Part shown: positions 6,070-14,087 of the stretch, piece by piece
Numbering within the stretch: position 1 is the stretch's first letter
How the letters are laid out: each line of letters starts with the position of its first letter
Origin: an uncultured bacterium
Lineage (GTDB): Bacteria > Bacteroidota > Bacteroidia > Bacteroidales > Bacteroidaceae
DNA: 32,642 nucleotides
Assembly: GCA_945829115.1 (NCBI GenBank)
Contig: CALZTP010000022.1
Location: 1-32,642 of the forward strand
Direction: 5' to 3'
Notes under the pieces: generated by a model
Seen by the model: only the letters and a program-made list of their open reading frames with translations
The model's database searches: none
What the model was told of the DNA's origin: nothing
Position numbers and translations under genes: made by a program

Positions 6070-8238
6070 TTACGGTAGAGGAGCGAGTCCTTCCCACTGC
6101 ACATCCCAGTTGCCATCTTTTGGGAATCCTGGGTTCTTCACTGTGCAGCCGTCCCATCCGGCACACATAAGTGCAATGGCAGAGAGCAGACCACCATTTC
6201 CAGGAAGATAGAGGCGCAGGCGCTCACTCTGATAGTTGTGCCCATTGTTGAGGTATGTGTTCTTCTGAACATTCAAGAGGAGAGCATCTACTGCCTTCTC
6301 TGGCTTGAGGAGTCGGGTGGCAGTCATGGCAGTCATTGGGAAGTCCCATCCCCATGATGTTGGCCAGTTCCAGTTGGCAATAATCCAATCGAGCGTATGG
6401 TTCATAATACCTTTGTTGATAAGTCTGTTTTCAGGGAAGAACCCTAAAGCCCCGAGTAAAGCAGGGTGGTCTGAAGTGGCTTTTATGTTCGTGTATGTAT
6501 CTTTTGCCGACTCAGCGGCGAGATATAGCGAATCTTCGTTGAACGCCAAAGGGGAGAGAAGATTTATCAAACGATCCCAGTCTTTGTTGCGCTTTTCTCC
6601 GCAGCGTTCTCTCCAATCCTGTGCCATAGACATGGTGGTGAGCCACTGTGAAAGTTCGAAAGGCGAATTGACTGTCACTGCCGCCTTCAGTGACTCCTGT
6701 GCAGGGATGTTACCACGGAGAAAGAACCGTTTGTTCTGTTTGTCGTAGTTTGCAAAGCTGTACATGAACTGAGCGGTTTTATCAACGAGAGGAGAGAAGC
6801 GGCGGAGGAATTCGTCGTTGCGAGTGTTTCTGTAAACGAGTTCTGCCAGATAGATAAGGTGCGGCTGCTGCCATATGAGGAACGAACCCACGTTAGAAGG
6901 AGCCTCGATGCCCGATGGGTCGGTCATCTTCATCCATCTGACACCCTCGAAGCCCTGCCGTTTTGCTATCTCCCGAGCCACGGGCTCCACTGTCTCATAC
7001 CATTCTAACGTCTTTGCCAGTTTCTCTGCATGTCCCCAGAGAGGTAGCCATGCCTCGTGCCAGAGAATCATTTCAAGATGGAATTTCCCATACCAAGAGT
7101 TCATGGTGAGACCAGTCTCCTGTGGAGGAATGCTTCCAGCACTCTGAATGGCGAGCAAGTACTGCGAGAGCACCACACGTCTCTCTAACTCCTTTGCCCT
7201 CGCATCTTTGCAGCGAGAGAAGTCGACGGCAGCCCCTTTTGTCCAGAAAGTCTTCCATGCCTCTCTCGACTCTTCAGCAACAGTCTCAAACGACACGTAG
7301 CTTTCTTTCGCTAAGTCAGCAACAGCATCCTTTCCTTCTTTCCCCTCAATAAATTCCACAGAGAATCCTATCTTGTTTTCTTTTGGAAGAAGAATGTAGG
7401 TATGTGCTTTTTTCATTGAGAAGGAAGCCTCCCCGTTCCAACGAATAATAATAAAATACTGTGTAGCATCGAGTGTATGGCTTACAACGGCATAATTCTT
7501 TCCAGAGGCAATGATAGAAGAGGAATGTCTCTCAGGAGCATTCCAGTTGCAAGCATCGTCTACGTGACCACCAGTAGGATAGGGCAGTCTGAGCTCTATA
7601 GGCGCATGAGGCTTCATAACTCCAGCGAAAGACGGTTCGTAGACAACGTGAGCCGACATCAAATCCCTGTTTGGGGAACATGTTGTCTGAACGGAGTATC
7701 GTTGTCCGTCGAGAGAGAAATGAGAGTATATAATGCCCTCCCAGAGGTTCAGATGCTGATAGATATCGCATATATCTGTTGCCTTCACATTGTTGCGGAC
7801 GGCGGAGAAGTCAAAGCCCACGATACCCATGTGTAGACGGTGAGGATTGATGCGAAAATACTCGCTTGCCTCATGCTGTCTCTCTGGTGTCTTAAACTGG
7901 CAGGCATAAAGTTCCTTTTTTGAGTGATGCCCGAAGTCGAATGCCTTCAAGACCTCCTCAAAGCGGTAGTTTCCCGTGTTTGGGAAGGAGTGCCATCCCC
8001 ATTGCGTCTGTGTTCCGAGACACACCCCACGTTTATAGTATTCAGGGAAAGATTGCAATCCTGTTGCGTCAACGGTGAATGCAAAGTCTCCGTTTCCCAC
8101 TGATAGCGACGAGAGAGTGTCCATGGTGTTCACCACAGGATTGTTTCTCGTCACGAGAGCATGTCTGTCTATAGCTGCTTTTGCTTTTAATGAAAATATC
8201 GTGCAAAAGCAAAGAAATAGAATTGTTTTTCTTATCAT
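6070..8238 (-). CDS. Secreted GH65-like glycoside hydrolase
   Basis: A 722-residue protein with an (alpha/alpha)6-barrel glycosidase appearance, like the uncharacterised GH65-related proteins of Bacteroidetes. Start chosen at 8238 because MIRKTILFLCFCTIFSLKAKA is a clean signal peptide; the frame stays open to 8571 but that part reads as non-coding and passes through the promoter. Useful signatures: SVGNGDFAFTVDATGLQ near the N-terminus, GKFHLEMILWHEAWLPLWG (about residue 385, the likely acid-containing barrel segment), and NWPTSWGWDFPM near the end. It should act on glycans in the periplasm or outside; substrate cannot be read. It stands alone on the minus strand, with no SusC/SusD pair nearby, between the cassette and the folB group. 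Confidence 0.75.
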   Translation of the reverse strand: MIRKTILFLCFCTIFSLKAKAAIDRHALVTRNNPVVNTMDTLSSLSVGNGDFAFTVDATGLQSFPEYYKRGVCLGTQTQWGWHSFPNTGNYRFEEVLKAFDFGHHSKKELYACQFKTPERQHEASEYFRINPHRLHMGIVGFDFSAVRNNVKATDICDIYQHLNLWEGIIYSHFSLDGQRYSVQTTCSPNRDLMSAHVVYEPSFAGVMKPHAPIELRLPYPTGGHVDDACNWNAPERHSSSIIASGKNYAVVSHTLDATQYFIIIRWNGEASFSMKKAHTYILLPKENKIGFSVEFIEGKEGKDAVADLAKESYVSFETVAEESREAWKTFWTKGAAVDFSRCKDARAKELERRVVLSQYLLAIQSAGSIPPQETGLTMNSWYGKFHLEMILWHEAWLPLWGHAEKLAKTLEWYETVEPVAREIAKRQGFEGVRWMKMTDPSGIEAPSNVGSFLIWQQPHLIYLAELVYRNTRNDEFLRRFSPLVDKTAQFMYSFANYDKQNKRFFLRGNIPAQESLKAAVTVNSPFELSQWLTTMSMAQDWRERCGEKRNKDWDRLINLLSPLAFNEDSLYLAAESAKDTYTNIKATSDHPALLGALGFFPENRLINKGIMNHTLDWIIANWNWPTSWGWDFPMTAMTATRLLKPEKAVDALLLNVQKNTYLNNGHNYQSERLRLYLPGNGGLLSAIALMCAGWDGCTVKNPGFPKDGNWDVQWEGLAPLP

Positions 8239-8352
8239 ATTTTTTTCTAAGGTTAATAAAAGATTTTTATAATTGTTTTTTCGGGATAACAAGATAGGTG
8301 TACATATCTTATGCACAGCAGTTAATTTGAAAGAATTTTTGTTTTCTGTCTG

Positions 8353-8360
8353 CAAAAATA
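8353..8360 (-). promoter_or_regulatory. -7 box of the GH65-like gene
   Basis: On the minus strand the sequence reads TATTTTTG followed by CAGAC, a TAnnTTTG match about 115 bases before the chosen start codon. It lies back to back with the plus-strand promoter at 8398-8431. Confidence 0.5.
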
Positions 8361-8397
8361 CAAAAAAAAAATAATATATCATTGTTTTCTTGAAACA

Positions 8398-8431
8398 TTT
8401 GTCGATAATTCGGAAAAAAATCTTAACTTTG
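8398..8431 (+). promoter_or_regulatory. Promoter of the RNR-like/folB operon
   Basis: TTTG at 8398-8401 and TAACTTTG at 8424-8431 with 22 bases between them. The -7 box ends one base before an in-frame ATG at 8433, so that ATG would precede or coincide with transcription start; the next ATG at 8454 is therefore the better gene start. Confidence 0.7.
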
Positions 8432-8453
8432 CATGAAAATTTATATTTTTGAC

Positions 8454-8951
8454 ATGGAACAAAACATCTGTAATAAAAATAAGAACGAGCAATCGTATGC
8501 CGAGGTGAGACCAGAAGTGCTGGAATGTGATGTTGTCCGTTTCCAGAACAACAAGGAGAAATGGGTAGCATTTATTGGTCTTCTAAACAATCGCCCATAC
8601 GAGATTTTCACTGGTCTGCAAGACGATGAGGAAGGCATTGTGCTCCCTAAGAACGTCAACAAGGGAAAGATAATCAAATGCGTAAACCCCGACGGTACCA
8701 AGCGCTACGATTTCCAGTTTGAGAACAAGAAAGGCTACAAGACAACTGTGGAAGGACTTTCTGAGAAGTTCAATCCAGAATATTGGAACTATGCGAAGCT
8801 AATTTCTGGCGTGCTGCGCTACGGTATGCCCATCGACCGTGTTGTGAAGTTGATTTCCTCCATGGAGATGCGAACAGACAGCATCAATACGTGGACAGCA
8901 GGTGTGGAACGTGCTTTGAAGAAGTATATTCCAGGAAATTCAGAAGAATAA
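8454..8951 (+). CDS. Stand-alone ribonucleotide reductase C-terminal-like domain protein
   Basis: A 165-residue protein that closely resembles the C-terminal part of adenosylcobalamin-dependent (class II, NrdJ) ribonucleotide reductase, but with no reductase barrel attached. Recognisable blocks are RPEVLECDVVRFQ, WVAFIGLLNNRPYEIFTG, GYKTTVEGLSEKF, EYWNYAKLISGVLRYGMPI and NTWTAGVERALKKYIP. The Cys-rich TSCPD end of full-length NrdJ is absent, as are the active-site cysteines, so it cannot be a reductase alone. A regulatory or nucleotide-binding role is inference. The promoter at 8398-8431 excludes the upstream ATG at 8433. folB follows after five bases, indicating an operon. Confidence 0.75.
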   Translation: MEQNICNKNKNEQSYAEVRPEVLECDVVRFQNNKEKWVAFIGLLNNRPYEIFTGLQDDEEGIVLPKNVNKGKIIKCVNPDGTKRYDFQFENKKGYKTTVEGLSEKFNPEYWNYAKLISGVLRYGMPIDRVVKLISSMEMRTDSINTWTAGVERALKKYIPGNSEE

Positions 8952-8956
8952 CCGTC

Positions 8957-9313
8957 ATGGCTCTCACGCACGTATACATAAAAGACTTGCGCATGCATGC
9001 CTACCATGGCGTTTTAGAGCAGGAGAGGAGTGTTGGCAATGACTATGTGGTGAATGTTTCAGTAGGATATCCGTGGGAGGAGGCAATGTTGACAGACAAT
9101 GTTTCAGACACTTTGAACTATGCCGCCCTTGCCGATCTCATCACTGAAGAGATGTCAGTTCCCTCTGCTCTTCTCGAAAATGTTGCGGGAAGGATTGTGA
9201 AGCGCATACAAAGGGAGTTCCCGAAGACAGAATCCATTCGTCTGGATATCAGAAAGTCTGCTCCGCCCATGTCTCAAGATACTGATGGCTGTGGTGTGGT
9301 GATAGAGGTATAG
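8957..9313 (+). CDS. folB: Dihydroneopterin aldolase
   Basis: A 118-residue folate-pathway enzyme that splits 7,8-dihydroneopterin to 6-hydroxymethyl-dihydropterin and glycolaldehyde in the cytoplasm. Family signs are IKDLRMHAYHGVLEQER near the start, with the substrate-binding Glu region, NYAALADLI, the conserved LLENVA Glu (about 74), and Lys100 in IRKSAPPM, the catalytic lysine position. Length is normal. An in-frame ATG exists at 8783, but it lies inside the preceding gene; ATG 8957, five bases after that gene's stop, is the right start. Pairing with a ribonucleotide-reductase-like domain joins two nucleotide/folate functions on one transcript. Confidence 0.92.
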   Translation: MALTHVYIKDLRMHAYHGVLEQERSVGNDYVVNVSVGYPWEEAMLTDNVSDTLNYAALADLITEEMSVPSALLENVAGRIVKRIQREFPKTESIRLDIRKSAPPMSQDTDGCGVVIEV

Positions 9314-9420
9314 CCATTCTGCCTTTTCTTAACGTAAGAATTTGAAAATGCAGTATAGGTAAGGCATTCGTGTCTGTTTATCGGTTGTAAGACAACAGAG
9401 AACAAAACTTATTTCAGTTC

Positions 9421-10692
9421 ATGCGAAAAAGAATAACATTTTTACTCGTAATAATACTTATTGCAATGGAAGCCTTTGCTGCTCTTGGCGGACGGTTCAC
9501 CTTAGTGATTGATGCTGGTCATGGCGGAAAAGACTCTGGTGCAAAAGGCAAATATTCCCTTGAGAAGAACATCAATCTCAAGGTTGCCCTTGCTTTTGGA
9601 CGCTATGTTGAGAACAACTGTCCAGACGTGAATGTTATCTACACGAGAAAGAAAGACGTTTTCGTTCCACTCCATGAGCGAGCGAATATCGCCAATAAGA
9701 ACCATGCAGACGTTTTTATCTCCATACATACCAACGCCATAGAGGGAAGTCGCAGCATCCGTGGTTTTGAAACCTACACGATGGGTATGAGGCGTGCTGA
9801 CGAGAAGTTGTCTGCTGCGCAACGTGAGAACTCCGTTATCACCATTGAGGACAACTACCAGCAACGTTATGCTGGCTACGACCCTTCTTCTCCAGAGTCA
9901 GAGATTATGTTCGAGTTTATAAACGACAAGAACATGGAGCAGAGTGTGAAGCTGGCAAAGCAAGTGCAGCAGAACGTGTGTTCTATTGCCAAGCGCCAGA
10001 ACAAGGGTGTTAAGCAGGATGTCTTCCTCGTGTTGCGTGAAACCTCTATGCCCGCCTGCCTCATAGAACTCGGATATATCACCACTCCTGATGAGGAGCG
10101 TGCTCTGAACAATGAGGAAACAATAGACCGCATTGCCTATGGCATTTACTCTGCCTTTGTGAAATACAAGGACAAGAACAAAGTCACCGTTCCGCCTTAC
10201 ATCTCGCCAGTGGCAAAGAGTGATTCTGAAAGAGAATCAGTGCAAGTCTCTGACGATAAACAATCTAAGGAGATACGCTCAGACGAAAGAAGGAATGTGT
10301 CAAAGGACCGTGATCAAGCGGTAAAGGACCGTGACCAAGATGTTAAGAATAGAGACCAAGCAGTAAAGGACCGTGATCAAGCAGTAAAGGACCGTGACAG
10401 AGTAGCCGAGGCTGTGGAAAATCAGGAGAAAGCTAATGCTCCAGTTTTCAAGGTGCAGTTCATGACAGGACTGAGGGTGCTCCGCCAAGGTGCCAAGGAG
10501 TTCAAAGGTCTTAAGAACGTGGGGCATTACAAGGAAGGTGGAACCGTGAAGTTCACCGTTGGTGAGTTCAGCAACTTCCGTGAAGCCCAGAGCTACCGGA
10601 AAGAGATTGTGAAGCTATTCCCTGGTGCTTTTGTGGTTGCTTTGCAAGACGGCAGGCGCATTGACATCAATGCAGCGAGAAACTGGCGATAG
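9421..10692 (+). CDS. Secreted N-acetylmuramoyl-L-alanine amidase (Amidase_3) with repeat linker
   Basis: A 423-residue zinc amidase that cuts the bond between MurNAc and the stem peptide. A signal peptide (MRKRITFLLVIILIAMEAFA) precedes the catalytic domain. Zinc and catalytic residues are His34 in DAGHGG, Glu48 in LEKN, His103 in SIHTNA and Glu216 in CLIELGY. After about residue 260 comes a charged linker with a seven-residue repeat (DRDQAVK type, about 295-330), then a C-terminal domain (about 345-423; FKVQFMTGLRVL, FTVGEFSNFREAQSYRKEI) that looks like a divergent SPOR-type peptidoglycan-binding fold. It should act in cell separation or wall turnover. The MlaD-like gene follows on the same strand. 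Confidence 0.88.
   Translation: MRKRITFLLVIILIAMEAFAALGGRFTLVIDAGHGGKDSGAKGKYSLEKNINLKVALAFGRYVENNCPDVNVIYTRKKDVFVPLHERANIANKNHADVFISIHTNAIEGSRSIRGFETYTMGMRRADEKLSAAQRENSVITIEDNYQQRYAGYDPSSPESEIMFEFINDKNMEQSVKLAKQVQQNVCSIAKRQNKGVKQDVFLVLRETSMPACLIELGYITTPDEERALNNEETIDRIAYGIYSAFVKYKDKNKVTVPPYISPVAKSDSERESVQVSDDKQSKEIRSDERRNVSKDRDQAVKDRDQDVKNRDQAVKDRDQAVKDRDRVAEAVENQEKANAPVFKVQFMTGLRVLRQGAKEFKGLKNVGHYKEGGTVKFTVGEFSNFREAQSYRKEIVKLFPGAFVVALQDGRRIDINAARNWR
10303..10404 (+). repeat. In-frame 21-bp tandem repeat in the amidase linker
   Basis: Five consecutive near-identical 21-base units encode (K)DRDQAV, with variants DRDQDV and NRDQAV. Being a multiple of three, copy changes would lengthen or shorten the linker without a frameshift. 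Confidence 0.85.
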
Positions 10693-10820
10693 ACATCCAT
10701 TCTGCCTCCCAGTCGGAAAAAACATGAAAGAAAACGATTTTCTGGGAAAAAATGTTTTCCAAGAAAATCGAAATTAGTTACACAAGGTTTTTTTACACCT
10801 TATTTAATATAGTGTATATT

Positions 10821-11729
10821 ATGGCAAAATATTTTACAAAAGAAGTTAAGATAGCCCTTACGGTTATATGCGCAATAATTGTGCTGTTTGTGGGAATGAA
10901 TTTCTTGAAAGGGATAATAGTGTTCTCTGACGATGTGTCTTACAAGGTGTTGATGAAGAACATCAACGGTCTGTCTGCTTCCAGCCCAGTATATGCCGAC
11001 GGATTCCAAGTGGGAGTGGTAAGAGATATCGTTTACAAATATAATGACGAAGAAGGAGGAATAGAAGTCATTGTAGATGTCGACAAGCAACTACGCATTC
11101 CGCAGGGCTCTACAGCCGAAGTGGAGTCAGACATGATGGGAAATCTGAAACTGAACATCCTCCTCGCCAACGATCCACGCCACAGAATAGAACCGGGTGG
11201 AGTAATTATTGGTGGGCTCTCAGCAGGCATGATGGATCAGGTGGCAACCATGCTCCCTATGGTTCAGGCAATGCTTCCGAAACTGGACTCTATTCTCACG
11301 AATATCAACATCCTTGTTAGTGACCCTGCCCTGAAGACTATTCTTAGCAACACAGCACAGGCAACAGAGAATCTCAACCGCACCTCTTCTCAGCTGCATG
11401 ATATGATGGCTGTGATGGAGAAGAGAATGCCTTCCATAATGGAGAATGCCGACAAAACTCTCGCCAACGCACAGACCATCACGGGAAAACTCTCTCAGGT
11501 GGATATAGAAGGCACCATGGCGAGTGTGAACGCAACTTTAAAGAACTGTCAGAATCTTACGAACACGATACAGTCTGGAGAAGGAACCTTGGGAAAACTC
11601 CTCACCGACCCTTCCCTTTATATAAACCTCAACAACACCATGCGTGATGCAGACTCTCTGCTCATAGACCTCAAGGCTCGTCCGAAACGCTATGTGCATT
11701 TCTCTCTCTTCGGAAGCAAGACAAAGTAA
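10821..11729 (+). CDS. MCE/MlaD family protein
   Basis: A 302-residue membrane-anchored substrate-binding protein of the MlaD/MCE type, which carries lipids between membranes with an ABC transporter. One N-terminal membrane segment (VKIALTVICAIIVLFVGMNFL, about residues 8-28) is followed by the MCE domain (YKVLMKNINGLSASSPVYADGFQVGVV, then IPQGSTAEVESDMMGNLKL). The rest is a long helical region with repeated NxTL/AxxI patterns (about 150-290), typical of MCE proteins that form a helical barrel. ATG 10821 is preferred over 10752 because it places the membrane segment at the N-terminus. No MlaE or MlaF gene lies beside it in this window, so its partners are encoded elsewhere. Confidence 0.85.
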   Translation: MAKYFTKEVKIALTVICAIIVLFVGMNFLKGIIVFSDDVSYKVLMKNINGLSASSPVYADGFQVGVVRDIVYKYNDEEGGIEVIVDVDKQLRIPQGSTAEVESDMMGNLKLNILLANDPRHRIEPGGVIIGGLSAGMMDQVATMLPMVQAMLPKLDSILTNINILVSDPALKTILSNTAQATENLNRTSSQLHDMMAVMEKRMPSIMENADKTLANAQTITGKLSQVDIEGTMASVNATLKNCQNLTNTIQSGEGTLGKLLTDPSLYINLNNTMRDADSLLIDLKARPKRYVHFSLFGSKTK

Positions 11730-11912
11730 AGAACCGGGGGGGACTGTGTGCCTTCTTCTTTAACCAGGGGACTTCTGCTTACTCTTCGAGTGTGTGAGCA
11801 GGCTGTTTATACCTTTAGTTAGTTGAGGTGTGCGAAGAATGCTGGTTTTCGAAGGTGCAGATATTACTTTCATAACAATTAACCTAAGAATTTTTATTAA
11901 TAAGCTACTGCT

Positions 11913-13310
11913 GTGTCAGACTATAAACAGCTTTGGGAAAATGCTCTGCATACTATATGTCAGAGCCTAACAGAAATGGGCAAGGGTGAAGACTACGAAA
12001 AGTGGTTCAAACCTTTGCTATTCGAATCTTTTGATAAAAAAGAAGAACGACTCATCATAAGTGTGCCTACAGCCGCTTACAGTGAGTATATAGAGAAAAA
12101 CTATTTGCAGCTGATGGGAAGAACGCTTATTCCGCTCTTCGGAAAACGGCTGCGAATGGGGTATCGTATCACCGTGGATAGAGAGAACAACCAGAGTGTT
12201 CTCCAAGACCAAGGGCAGGAGATGGTGAACGCCAGAAAGGCGGGTGTGCAAAAGCCTTCACCATTACCAGATGTAGACCCTCAGTTAGATATGAACCTGA
12301 ACTTCCGGAACTATATCGAGGGTGAGTCAAACAAGCTCTCGCGCTCTGTCGGTCTCAGTGTTGCAGAGCATCCAAAGACCACGAAGTTCAATCCGATGTT
12401 CGTCTATGGCGCTTCGGGAGTGGGGAAGACACACCTTATTAATGCTATTGGTGTGCGTGCAAAGGAACTATACCCTAATCTCCGTGTCCTCTACGTCTCT
12501 GCACGTATCTTCCAGCAGCAATACACCACTGCCGTGCAGCAGAACACGGTGAACGACTTTATTGCCTTCTATCAGACGCTCGACATGCTCATCGTAGACG
12601 ATATCCAGGAATGGGCAACCGTAGCAGCTACGCAGAACACGTTCTTCCATATCTTTGATTTCCTCTTCCGTCATCAAAAGAGAATCATACTCGTCTCAGA
12701 CCGTTCTCCTGCCCAGTTGAGGGGAATGCACGAAAGACTGATAACACGTTTCGCATGTGGTGTGACAATAGAGATAGAGCGTCCAAACACACAGCTCTGT
12801 GCAGACATTCTTCGCAGCAAGATACGTCGTGACGGCTTGTCTGGAGTGATACCAGAAGATGTTGTTCTATATATTGCAGAAACCGTGAAGGGAAGTGTCA
12901 GAGACCTTGAGGGTGTTATAAATTCTCTTATGGTATATTCTATCGTAGATAACGCCGACATTGACTTGAAGTTAGCAGAGAAAATCGTGAGACGTCTGAT
13001 AAACATCTCCGACGAACCTATTACTCTTGATATTATTGTAGACATTGTCTGTGAACACATGAATGTAACACAACAAGATATCAATGGTAAAAGCCGTAAG
13101 AAGGATATTGTGCTGGCAAGACAGATCGTGATGTATCTTGCTCAGAACAAGACGAGCATCCCTGCAACCAGAATAGGGCGTCTGATTGGTGGTCGCGACC
13201 ATTCAACTGTTATTCACAGCTGTCGGAAGATTGAAAAGGCATTAGAAAAAGACAAGGACCTAAAGACTCTCATAAACACCATCACCAAGGCCTTGAATCA
13301 GACAAAATAA
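11913..13310 (+). CDS. dnaA: Chromosomal replication initiator DnaA
   Basis: A 465-residue AAA+ initiator that binds DnaA boxes at the origin and opens the duplex. Domain I is residues 1-90 (LWENALHTICQSL), followed by a short linker. The ATPase domain has Walker A GASGVGKT (166-173), Walker B in MLIVDDIQ (225-232) and the arginine-finger region near ITRFACG. The C-terminal DNA-binding domain has the DnaA signature IGRLIGGRDHSTVIHSCRKI. The chosen start is GTG 11913, giving MSDYKQLW; no upstream ATG fits. Length is normal for Bacteroidetes. It stands alone, with neither dnaN nor recF next to it, which is usual in this phylum. Confidence 0.95.
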   Translation: MSDYKQLWENALHTICQSLTEMGKGEDYEKWFKPLLFESFDKKEERLIISVPTAAYSEYIEKNYLQLMGRTLIPLFGKRLRMGYRITVDRENNQSVLQDQGQEMVNARKAGVQKPSPLPDVDPQLDMNLNFRNYIEGESNKLSRSVGLSVAEHPKTTKFNPMFVYGASGVGKTHLINAIGVRAKELYPNLRVLYVSARIFQQQYTTAVQQNTVNDFIAFYQTLDMLIVDDIQEWATVAATQNTFFHIFDFLFRHQKRIILVSDRSPAQLRGMHERLITRFACGVTIEIERPNTQLCADILRSKIRRDGLSGVIPEDVVLYIAETVKGSVRDLEGVINSLMVYSIVDNADIDLKLAEKIVRRLINISDEPITLDIIVDIVCEHMNVTQQDINGKSRKKDIVLARQIVMYLAQNKTSIPATRIGRLIGGRDHSTVIHSCRKIEKALEKDKDLKTLINTITKALNQTK

Positions 13311-13372
13311 ATTCTCTCAACGCAAGAAACTGATTGCGGGAAGATGTCACAGATTCACGCCACGGTGATGCT

Positions 13373-13427
13373 GTGAAGGAGGAAAGAATAAGGTGAAGGA
13401 GGAAAGAATAAGGTGAAGGAGGAAAAA
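13373..13427 (+). repeat. 20-bp tandem repeat downstream of dnaA
   Basis: GTGAAGGAGGAAAGAATAAG is present at 13373-13392 and again exactly at 13393-13412, followed by a partial third copy of 13-15 bases. It is purine-only on the plus strand apart from T. It is unrelated in sequence to the 20-bp array at 21601-21860. Confidence 0.85.
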
Positions 13428-13894
13428 AGTTGTAAAAAGAGTAACAGTAAAAGGGAGGAGAGAAAAGGGGGTATAAAAAATCTGGTGCTATACTCAGCGT
13501 ACCACACCAGACAAGCAACATGCATTTAAATATCTTTTTTTGTGCTGCAAAGTTAAGCATTTTAATTTAAACTGACAAGAAAAATAACAAATTTTTTTCA
13601 TGAAATGCAGAAAAACATGCGTTTTTTGTTGATTTTGTTACATTTTCTTTATTGTTAATACGTCTATTTCTTACTTTTCATCATAAAGATGATTATGTCA
13701 GTGTGAAAAGAAAGAGAATTTGAAAAAACAACTGTTTACGTGTGAAGAAAACAATTTTCCTTGACTTGCGTCATGAAATGAAACGCTTTTTATTAACAGA
13801 ACACCTTTTTTGTGCGATTTTCTGTGCTTTTTTTAAGATAATCGGCAAGAATACGCTTTTTTTGTGGTAAATTGTGTGAAAACCTTGAGTTTTC

Positions 13895-13926
13895 TTTGCA
13901 AATATTTCTTTTTTTTATTAACTTTG
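13895..13926 (+). promoter_or_regulatory. Promoter of the glycogen operon
   Basis: TTTG at 13895-13898 and TAACTTTG at 13919-13926 with 20 bases between, a full match to the Bacteroidetes housekeeping promoter. The leader to the first start codon is about 155 bases. Confidence 0.75.
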
Positions 13927-14087
13927 CCGTAGAAACTAACTATTAAAAAGGCGAACAAGAAGGATTCAAGGCTTTCACTTAAAATAAAGAGTGCCGTTGA
14001 CCTATATCAACCATTAGAAGACCAAAGAATCCGCTTTTGCCAATACGTAAAAAAATATTCACTAATTATAAACCTTGTTATTGACCT

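Larger units (their letters stand above)
13311..14087. other. 777-bp gene-less AT-rich region between dnaA and the glycogen operon
   Basis: No gene is seen. The region contains the 20-bp tandem repeat at 13373-13427 and a very AT-rich stretch (about 13540-13920) with many T-tracts. The glycogen promoter is at 13895-13926 and is followed by a leader of about 155 bases. I searched by eye for clusters of TTATCCACA-like DnaA boxes and found none convincing. Confidence 0.7.

Noticed and set aside
8433..8453. Upstream ATG of the RNR-like gene
   Set aside because: It lies one base after the -7 box and would not be inside the transcript with a ribosome site.
8239..8571. 111-residue N-terminal extension of the GH65-like protein
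   Set aside because: The signal peptide starts at 8238, and the extension crosses both divergent promoters and does not read as protein.
10752..10820. Upstream ATG for the MCE/MlaD gene
   Set aside because: Adds 23 residues before the membrane segment that do not resemble the family; MAKYFTKEVKIAL is the usual start.
13540..13930. Replication origin oriC
   Set aside because: AT-rich and beside dnaA, but I could not find a cluster of DnaA boxes; in this phylum dnaA is not always at the origin.
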